In this document: one piece after another, positions 1 through 5,639 of the stretch
How the letters are laid out: each line of letters begins with the position of its first letter
How positions within the stretch are numbered: the stretch's first letter is position 1
NCBI GenBank assembly: GCA_947311605.1
Contig: CAMZLC010000107.1
Span: 1-10,304 of the forward strand
Source of the DNA: an uncultured Sulfurovum sp.
GTDB taxonomy: Bacteria > Campylobacterota > Campylobacteria > Campylobacterales > Sulfurovaceae
Direction of reading: 5' to 3'
Length of the DNA: 10,304 nt
The notes under the pieces: model-generated
What the model was told of the DNA's origin: nothing
Seen by the model: only the letters and a program-made list of their open reading frames with translations
The model's database searches: none
Program-made: the position numbers and the translations under genes

Positions 1-42
1 AAAGTATCGAAGGTTCACCCGTAGGTGAATCGATGATACTTT
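1..42. repeat. Imperfect inverted repeat / long hairpin at window edge
   Basis: Bases 1-8 (AAAGTATC) pair with 35-42 (GATACTTT). Bases 14-19 (TTCACC) pair with 24-29 (GGTGAA) around a CGTA tetraloop, with small bulges (11-13 and 32-34) between the two stems. The outer arms are symmetric (AAAG...CTTT), so the same hairpin forms on either strand. It could be a weak bidirectional terminator for a gene left of the window or a copy of an intergenic repeat. There is no long T-run after it, so a terminator role is uncertain. Only one copy is seen here. Confidence 0.5.
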
Positions 43-106
43 GTGAATGCCCATGTGCTAATGCTTTGTAGAAGATGGGTGATCTCTAGTGCATAATTTG
101 GGTTTA

Positions 107-115
107 TGCTATTAT
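107..115 (+). promoter_or_regulatory. Extended -10 promoter for the selenoprotein gene
   Basis: TG at 107-108, one spacer base, then TATTAT at 110-115 forms an extended -10 element, preceded by a TTT-containing stretch as is common in Campylobacterota promoters that lack a clear -35. Transcription would start near 122, leaving a leader of about 25 bases before the ATG at 147. No convincing -35 hexamer is visible around 85-92. This is inferred from sequence likeness only. Confidence 0.45.
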
Positions 116-135
116 ACCAAAGTTAGAAAAATATT

Positions 136-141
136 AGGGAG
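136..141 (+). promoter_or_regulatory. Ribosome binding site deciding the selenoprotein start
   Basis: AGGGAG lies five bases upstream of the ATG at 147. The alternative GTG at 204 has only coding sequence and the putative SECIS hairpin before it. The good Shine-Dalgarno at 136-141 therefore supports initiation upstream of the in-frame UGA and argues against a 62-residue gene starting at 204. Confidence 0.6.
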
Positions 142-146
142 AAGAG

Positions 147-392
147 ATGAAGATCACCATTACCTACTGTGGCGAGTGACACTATCTGCCCGAAGCTTCC
201 CGTGTGGAAAAGGAGATCAAAGAGGCATATAGTGAGATTGAGACTGAGCTTATTGAGGGACGGGGAGGTGTGTTTGATATTGCACTAGCAGAGAGATATC
301 TCTATTCAAAACGGCACCCCATCTACACAGAGGGTGGGCGCTTCCCTGTGCAGGGTGAAGTGGCAATGCTCATCGGGAAGGCTCTAGGATGA
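147..392 (+). CDS. SelW-like (Rdx family) selenoprotein, UGA read as selenocysteine
   Basis: The ATG at 147 opens a frame that meets TGA at 177-179 and then stays open to a TGA stop at 390-392, giving 81 residues with selenocysteine at position 11. The N-terminus MKITITYCGEU carries a C8-x-x-U11 redox motif after a short beta strand, which is the hallmark of the SelW/SelT/SelH (Rdx) thioredoxin-like fold. The downstream GRGGVFDI segment and a GRFP motif near the C-terminus also match the SelW pattern, and the length is typical. Such proteins are thought to be small cytosolic thiol/selenol oxidoreductases, but their bacterial substrates are unclear. A good Shine-Dalgarno and an extended -10 lie upstream. 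The gene stands alone and converges on recN. A true nonsense mutation is the alternative, but conservation on both sides of the UGA, exactly where the family has Sec or Cys, makes recoding much more likely. Decoding would need SelA, SelB, SelC and SelD, which are not in this window. Confidence 0.85.
177..234 (+). promoter_or_regulatory. Putative bacterial SECIS element following the UGA codon
   Basis: An apical hairpin forms from TTCC (197-200) and GGAA (206-209) around a five-base CGTGT loop. The loop begins about 21 bases after the UGA, within the spacing usual for bacterial SECIS elements, and contains the G and U expected for SelB contact. A longer outer stem pairs CACTAT (180-185) with ATAGTG (229-234) and TGCC (187-190) with GGCA (224-227), closing the whole structure directly at the UGA. 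The pairing was found by eye. No folding energy was computed and the outer stem may be coincidental. Confidence 0.6.
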
Positions 393-409
393 TCTTGCGC
401 CACAAGGGG

Positions 410-445
410 ATGCGACTTCAGTCGCATAGCAACGATTGAAGTCGC
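410..445. repeat. Palindromic hairpin cluster between convergent genes
   Basis: ATGCGAC (410-416), a TTCA loop and GTCGCAT (421-427) form a perfect 7-bp hairpin. In addition GCGACTTCA (412-420) is the exact reverse complement of TGAAGTCGC (437-445), so a second, mutually exclusive 9-bp hairpin is possible. It lies in the 77-base gap between the selenoprotein gene and recN, where transcripts from both strands must end. Neither strand shows a strong T-run after the stem, so it is either a non-canonical bidirectional terminator or a REP-like intergenic palindrome. Confidence 0.55.
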
Positions 446-469
446 TGTTTCAAAAGCGGATACTCTCTC

Positions 470-1996
470 TCAGAGCAGTAACTTTCTAGCAAAAGCCACT
501 GCTTCCTGATTGGGCATCTCTCCTCCGATGATACGGGAGAGCTCTTTGATTCGTCCTTCTCTGTCCAGAATTACGGCTGTACTTTTTCCTTCTGTTTTTT
601 CTATGAGGATATGTTGTGCTGCTTTGGATGCCAGATGGGGCTGGTGCGAAATAGCAAAGATCTGATATCTGGATGAAAGTGTGGCGATCATATCTGCGAT
701 AGCGATCGATTCATCCCCGCTGACATTGGCATCAATCTCATCCAATACGATCACGCCATCCTCACCTCCACCCAGCTCCAGTGAGGCCACCATCAGTGCC
801 AGACGCAGACGGTTGTGCTCTCCTCCGCTGAGTGTGGCCGTACTGCTCTGTGCCAGAACCATGTCTACACTGTCGGCTCCCCTCTCACCCAGTGCTGCCT
901 GTGCAAACCGAAAGCTAACCTCCGGAAGTTTCAGGCGTGAGAGATAGCCACAAGTACGCTCTGCCAGCTTTTCTGCCTGCAACGTGCGCACCTGTGTCAT
1001 GCGTCCGGCAAGGGTGCTGAGCTCCGCCCATTCCAGCGCCAAAAAACGCTCTAACATGCTTTTATCCTCATCGATTCTCTCATAGCCCTCCAGCTCACGC
1101 TCCTTGGTCTCGCGGTAGCGGATCGCCTCCTCGATAGAGCCGTAGCGGCGCTTGAGCTCCTCGATCTTCTCTAGACGATCCAACAGTGCCTCTACATCTG
1201 TCTCCTCCAGCTCCTCTGCTAGTGACTGCATCTCCTCAAAATCTGCACGCAGCTGATTCATGGCATCCCAAAAGTACCCCCCCTCTCTCTCTGCCAACGC
1301 AAAGACCTCTGAGACGGCACTCTCCATCCCAAAGATCGCTTCTGCCTGCGCCAGCGCCTCATTAAGCTTGTCGATTTTGGAGAGCTGCTTTTTGAGTGCC
1401 AGCAGGGTGATGTCCTCATCCTTGCGAGGATCGATCTCTTTGATCTTGTGGATCTCAAAGCGGGTAAATTCGATGAGATCGGTGTGCTCCTTCTCCTGTG
1501 ACAGAATCTCTGTGAGTGCCCGCTCCTTTTCTTTATAGTGGCGGTAACGCTTCTGATACGATTTGCGTAGTTTTTTATAGCCCTTGTCCTGTTTGATCAA
1601 GATGCCATCAAGTAGTGTCAAGAGCTGGTCACTTCCGAATCCTCCACTCTCTCTCACGCTGAGATAGTGTAGATGGGAGCCGAGTAACAGATGCAGCGCC
1701 TTTTTTGAGATCTGCTGCTCATTGAGATAGTATCGTGTACGCTCTTTTTTGAGACTGCGTATGACCAGCTCTTCATCCAGCTCATAGGTGTCTGATCGCA
1801 CTCCTGCAGGTCTCTCAAGCAGTACTTCGCATAGTGCTGCTTCCGCACTACTCACACCAAAGCCAGACAAGATACTCCCCATCAAGACCGATTTTCCTGC
1901 ACCAGAAGGTCCACTCAGTACTACCAATCCCGGCACAAAGTTCAGGGTCACTGTCTCGAAACTCAAGAGCCCCTTGAGATGCACGCGCTGTATCAA
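470..1996 (-). CDS. recN: DNA repair ATPase RecN
   Basis: RecN is an SMC-like ATPase that acts early in double-strand-break repair and recombination on the chromosome. The 508-residue product has a Walker A motif GPSGAGKS at 29-36, an ABC signature LSGGE at 389-393, a Walker B VIVLDEID at 415-422 and an H-loop His at about 451. The middle, roughly 135-345, is rich in Lys, Glu and Leu as expected for the coiled-coil arms. The length is slightly shorter than E. coli RecN, and I expect epsilonproteobacterial forms to be similar. The start is TTG at 1996: the frame before it runs into nadK, the TTGA overlaps the nadK stop, and GGGGAG sits seven bases upstream. It is the last gene of a four-gene operon and is followed by the hairpin cluster at 410-445. 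No promoter of its own is evident, so it probably depends on the operon transcript and translational coupling. Confidence 0.95.
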   Translation of the reverse strand: MIQRVHLKGLLSFETVTLNFVPGLVVLSGPSGAGKSVLMGSILSGFGVSSAEAALCEVLLERPAGVRSDTYELDEELVIRSLKKERTRYYLNEQQISKKALHLLLGSHLHYLSVRESGGFGSDQLLTLLDGILIKQDKGYKKLRKSYQKRYRHYKEKERALTEILSQEKEHTDLIEFTRFEIHKIKEIDPRKDEDITLLALKKQLSKIDKLNEALAQAEAIFGMESAVSEVFALAEREGGYFWDAMNQLRADFEEMQSLAEELEETDVEALLDRLEKIEELKRRYGSIEEAIRYRETKERELEGYERIDEDKSMLERFLALEWAELSTLAGRMTQVRTLQAEKLAERTCGYLSRLKLPEVSFRFAQAALGERGADSVDMVLAQSSTATLSGGEHNRLRLALMVASLELGGGEDGVIVLDEIDANVSGDESIAIADMIATLSSRYQIFAISHQPHLASKAAQHILIEKTEGKSTAVILDREGRIKELSRIIGGEMPNQEAVAFARKLLL

Positions 1997-2871
1997 AGTC
2001 TGTCTCCCCAGTGCAGCTTCTCTCTGAGTACTGTAAAGTAGTTCTGCTCTCTTCGATGCAGCAGTCTGGCACCCTGCGCTGCACCACCCAGGTGCAACAC
2101 ATCTCCCCCCTCCAACGCATAGCGCTCCTGCCCATCCACGCTCACGATCGCCTCATACTTTTCAGCATCCAACTCGATGAAGAAATCTGCTGGTACTACC
2201 AGAGGGCGCTGATTGGTCAAAGAGTGTGCCATGACCGGCGTGATGATGAAGGCCTTGGTCAGAGGATAGACTACCGGGCCTCCCGCTGCCAGGTTATAGG
2301 CAGTGGAGCCTGTAGGGGTAGAGATAATGATACCGTCTCCCCGATAGCTGTTGAAGCGTTCTCCATCGATCGAGGCATTAAGATGCACCATCTTGGAGGG
2401 GATGGGACTGGTGACAACGACATCATTCAAGGCAAAAAAGTCTATTTTTTCTCCTGAGCATTTTTTGATATACCCTGCGATCATCATTCTATGATCGATG
2501 CGGTATTCACCCCTGTGTAACTGCTTGAGAAACGGCTCTACTTCGGTGATAGTAATATCTGCCAAAAATCCTAAATTTCCTGCATTTATGCCTACGACCG
2601 GCTTGTGATACTGGTAGCTGCGTCGCACGAGAGAGAGCAGTGTGCCGTCTCCCCCCAGCGAGACCAAGAAGTCACAAGCCTGACACATTTCATCAAAATC
2701 AACCCCCGTCTCTCCGATCATTGCAGCAGATCTTTTAGCCAACATCACCTCTATGCCCTCTGCATAAAACGCTTTTTTGATCACGACAAAAACCTCTCTG
2801 ATAGAGGGTGTATCTCGTCGCAACACAAAGCCGGCCTTCTCTATCTTCTCAAGTTTATCATAGGGCTGCAT
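1993..2871 (-). CDS. nadK: NAD kinase
   Basis: NAD kinase phosphorylates NAD to NADP in the cytosol, the only route to NADP. From the chosen ATG the protein is 292 residues, normal for the family. It carries the GGDGT motif at 73-77, the N-D pair at 149-150, TPTGSTAY at 185-192 followed by AAGGP at 195-199, and a VDGQE segment near 245-248. The C-terminus EKLHWGD resembles Campylobacter NadK. An in-frame ATG ten codons upstream (2901) overlaps the preceding stop as TGATG. I prefer the ATG at 2871 because AAGGAGA lies six bases before it and because the MQ...Y.K..K start aligns with what I recall of the C. jejuni protein. Its stop overlaps the recN start by three bases. Confidence 0.95.
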   Translation of the reverse strand: MQPYDKLEKIEKAGFVLRRDTPSIREVFVVIKKAFYAEGIEVMLAKRSAAMIGETGVDFDEMCQACDFLVSLGGDGTLLSLVRRSYQYHKPVVGINAGNLGFLADITITEVEPFLKQLHRGEYRIDHRMMIAGYIKKCSGEKIDFFALNDVVVTSPIPSKMVHLNASIDGERFNSYRGDGIIISTPTGSTAYNLAAGGPVVYPLTKAFIITPVMAHSLTNQRPLVVPADFFIELDAEKYEAIVSVDGQERYALEGGDVLHLGGAAQGARLLHRREQNYFTVLREKLHWGDRL

Positions 2872-2876
2872 CGCTA

Positions 2877-2883
2877 TCTCCTT
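2877..2883 (-). promoter_or_regulatory. Ribosome binding site deciding the nadK start
   Basis: On the minus strand AAGGAGA precedes the ATG at 2871 by five bases. The competing in-frame ATG at 2901 overlaps the upstream stop codon and could be used by reinitiation. The strong Shine-Dalgarno favours the downstream start. Confidence 0.6.
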
Positions 2884-2900
2884 CCCTTTGGCTCCGAACA

Positions 2901-5639
2901 TCAGATCTCAACATATTGCACCTTGTGCAGGGTCTCTCCTATCTTGAGAACCTCTACCTCATCCGCCGCAGTTGTTTTGCTTTCAGCAGGTTTCTCTGCG
3001 ACATCAACACTTGTCTCTTCTTCTGTGGGGAGTGTTTCATATCTTGAAGTATCCACTGCAGACGCCCTCTCCTCTCTCTCCGAAGAGGCTTTTGGCAGAA
3101 CTTCTCCCTCATCACTCTCCGGGCTGGTGATCACTTCTGCTTCAGGCAGAGCCACTACGTCTTCTTCTGTTGACTCAACTTTTTCATCTAAGATTTTTAC
3201 GAGAGTCTCCTCCTGAAGGAGCATAACTTCCTGCTCATCTGGCATATCCTCTATGACTGGAGTACCCTCTTCTGCCAACTCATAGGTATCGGTATCCGCT
3301 TCAGTCTCTGGCATAATCTCTATCACATCATCCCGTACCTTTGGCTCTGAGGATACTGCATCTGTTTCCTTAGTCGCTGTCCTTTCTTCGGTCTCCTTTG
3401 GCACAGAAGGTAAGGTCGCACACGCCTCTGCTTCCGGCAAAGACGGTATATCCTCCTCTTCAACCCATTCGGCCTTCTCGTCCACTACGTTTGCCGCCAT
3501 CCCCTCCTCGGGCGATATGGCCTCCTGATTCTCTAGCAAGTCCTCTGCTGCAGGCAGAGAAGCGGCACTCCTCTTGAGAAATGCTAGCAGCTTTGAGGGA
3601 GTCTCCACTGCTGTGACGCTACTCTCATACCCAGTATCCATGCAGCGATCAAGCTCTTGTTTAATCTCATCTATATCCAAGGGTCTATGCAGACATCCAT
3701 TGGCACCTGTATCCCTGTACTCATTGCATTCTGCCTCAGAAGCACTCTCCGAAACGATGATAACGATAGGTACCGCATCCCACTCCTTTTCAGTTTCGTG
3801 CGTCCGTATCTCTCGTATTAACTCAGAAGCACCGATCATCGGCATACCTGCACTGATAAATACAATATGGTGGGCATCTTCTCGGTAGGTATCCAGAAGA
3901 AGGCTCGCTCTACCAATAAGCGTACTCTCTACGCCTCTACTGGCCAGTGCCCTCTCAATCAGTTTCTGATCGATACTATTTTCCTCTACGACCAGCGCTT
4001 TGGCGCCGCTGAATGTAGCCGGGAGTCTCTCCATTTTATGAATCAGTTTTTTTCCTACAGTATACGTGTTTAAATACGAAAGCATCATATCCACATCAAA
4101 AGGTTTACTCATAAAGCCATCCATCCCTGCATCGATAAAGCGCTCCGTCTCCTCCCCTTCCGTATTGCCCGTCAGTGCAATAATAGGCGCATGTGACCTC
4201 CCCTCTGCCTGCTCCCTCGCAACCAACTTCCGTGTAGCCTCGACCCCATCCATTACGGGCATCTGTATATCCATAAACACAATATCGAAGTGTGTATCCC
4301 GAGAACAGGAAACTGCTTCCTCTCCATTGAAAGCTACCTCTACATCCATTTGCATATTTTCAAGTATACGCACCATCAGCTTTTGATTCACCACGTTGTC
4401 ATCCACTACCAATGCCTTGTAGCCCCTAAAATTCCTGTTAACAGTCGGCGCTGCTTCTTTGGAGGCAGATGCATCATCGAGACACTCCTCGAGTGCCTTG
4501 ATGGTTTTGGTGAAATTCAGTGGCCTATAGATGCTCCCGCAGCGTTTCACATGACTCGAAGAGGGACTCTTGCGTCTATTGATCGAGGAGATGAGAATCA
4601 CTTTTGCATCCATTTCGGAGAGCTCTCGCAACGGAATACCCGCAAGATCATCGTCAGCAAAGAGCAGTGACGGCAAAGCCTTTTTATCCATAGCGACGAT
4701 TTCTACGCCAGAGTAAAAATGCACATCAATACCCAGGTATGCCAGATATGCCTTCAGATGCTTCTCGGTACCCCTGGGCTCACCTTTGCGTGCCAGAATA
4801 ATCCCCGCACTCAATCCTCGGTACAAATCAGCATAGACCCTTCTCTCATCTGATCGCACCTTTTCCAAAGAGAGTGTAAAGGAAAATTCGGATCCTTCAT
4901 CCGGCACACTCTCTACTGTCAGTTCTCCCCCCATCAGCTTGACCAGTTCACTTGAGATCGCCAAGCCCAGACCTGTACCCCCAAACTTCCTGCTGATACT
5001 TGAATTGGCTTGCGAAAAAGCATTGAAAATATTTTTTTGCGCCCCAAGGCTGATGCCGATACCACTGTCCTTGACGGCAAAGCGCAGCGTCACCATCTTC
5101 TGACCCTCCATCACCTTCTCCACAGAAATATCGACGACGCCCAGTGCATCCGTAAATTTTATAGCATTGCTAACCAGGTTGATTAGTACTTGTGACAATT
5201 TCCTGGGATCGCCTACGAGCATGGGTGAAATTACCGGGTCTGTATAAAGTTGCAAGTCAATACTTTTCCCCTCTGCTGTGGCCGCATAACTTTCTATCGT
5301 GTCCTCTACCTGGTGAAACAGATCAAACGTTGTTTCTTCCAGTATCATCTTGTGCGCATTGATCTTGGAAAAATCTAGAATATCGTTCACAAGCCCAAGT
5401 AGGTGCATCGAGCTAGAGTGAATGGTATTGACCAGTTCATCCTGTTCCTTGTCAAGCTTGGTCTCCTTGAGAAGCTGGGTAAACCCGACGATACCATTTA
5501 CCGGTGTTCTGATCTCATGTGACATATTGGCAAAAAACATATCTCTCTGCGTATAGGAAGCATCGTTCTGCTGATCCCAAGCAACAGATTTTTCTCCTTT
5601 AAGGCTTGAGGTTATCTTATTCTTAATCCACCCTATCAT
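2901..5639 (-). CDS. Hybrid histidine kinase with three receiver-like domains and acidic tail
   Basis: This 912-residue protein is a hybrid sensor kinase without a visible sensor domain or membrane span. The dimerisation/phosphoacceptor domain has MSHEIRTP with His41. The HATPase domain follows, with an N-box around Asn154/Asn158, a G1 box DSGIGI at 191-196, FNAFSQ at 205-210 and a G2 box GGTGLGL at 220-226. Three receiver-like regions come next. Residues 275-390 are degenerate (N-terminal acidic pair lost, active Lys replaced by Arg372). Residues 406-525 are intact (Asp413/414, phosphoacceptor Asp457, Thr490, Lys512). Residues 546-665 are degenerate (Ser596 at the phosphoacceptor position, Arg652 for Lys). 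From about 670 to the end is a low-complexity Glu-rich tail with repeated LPxAE (695, 734, 831) and no HPt domain. The basic N-terminus MIGWIK resembles that of the upstream protein. The ATG overlaps the upstream stop as ATGA and has AGGAGGG before it, so translation is coupled. Ligand and output are unknown. Confidence 0.9.
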   Translation of the reverse strand: MIGWIKNKITSSLKGEKSVAWDQQNDASYTQRDMFFANMSHEIRTPVNGIVGFTQLLKETKLDKEQDELVNTIHSSSMHLLGLVNDILDFSKINAHKMILEETTFDLFHQVEDTIESYAATAEGKSIDLQLYTDPVISPMLVGDPRKLSQVLINLVSNAIKFTDALGVVDISVEKVMEGQKMVTLRFAVKDSGIGISLGAQKNIFNAFSQANSSISRKFGGTGLGLAISSELVKLMGGELTVESVPDEGSEFSFTLSLEKVRSDERRVYADLYRGLSAGIILARKGEPRGTEKHLKAYLAYLGIDVHFYSGVEIVAMDKKALPSLLFADDDLAGIPLRELSEMDAKVILISSINRRKSPSSSHVKRCGSIYRPLNFTKTIKALEECLDDASASKEAAPTVNRNFRGYKALVVDDNVVNQKLMVRILENMQMDVEVAFNGEEAVSCSRDTHFDIVFMDIQMPVMDGVEATRKLVAREQAEGRSHAPIIALTGNTEGEETERFIDAGMDGFMSKPFDVDMMLSYLNTYTVGKKLIHKMERLPATFSGAKALVVEENSIDQKLIERALASRGVESTLIGRASLLLDTYREDAHHIVFISAGMPMIGASELIREIRTHETEKEWDAVPIVIIVSESASEAECNEYRDTGANGCLHRPLDIDEIKQELDRCMDTGYESSVTAVETPSKLLAFLKRSAASLPAAEDLLENQEAISPEEGMAANVVDEKAEWVEEEDIPSLPEAEACATLPSVPKETEERTATKETDAVSSEPKVRDDVIEIMPETEADTDTYELAEEGTPVIEDMPDEQEVMLLQEETLVKILDEKVESTEEDVVALPEAEVITSPESDEGEVLPKASSEREERASAVDTSRYETLPTEEETSVDVAEKPAESKTTAADEVEVLKIGETLHKVQYVEI

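Noticed and set aside
50..79. CCCAT/ATGGG inverted repeat (50-54 with 75-79) upstream of the promoter
   Set aside because: Only five base pairs with a 20-base loop and no supporting context, so it could easily occur by chance.
177..179. UGA at codon 11 as a disabling nonsense mutation
   Set aside because: The UGA sits exactly at the Sec/Cys position of the family, the frame is conserved on both sides and a SECIS-like hairpin follows. Selenocysteine is the simpler reading, though it depends on the genome having the Sec machinery.
204..392. 62-codon gene starting at GTG 204
   Set aside because: It is the 3' part of the selenoprotein gene. The GTG lies inside the SECIS loop, has no proper Shine-Dalgarno, and the start would remove the redox motif.
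2605..3216. 203-codon plus-strand frame across the nadK start and kinase tail
   Set aside because: Its Ser-rich product is the antisense image of the Glu-rich tail codons. It has no recognisable domain.
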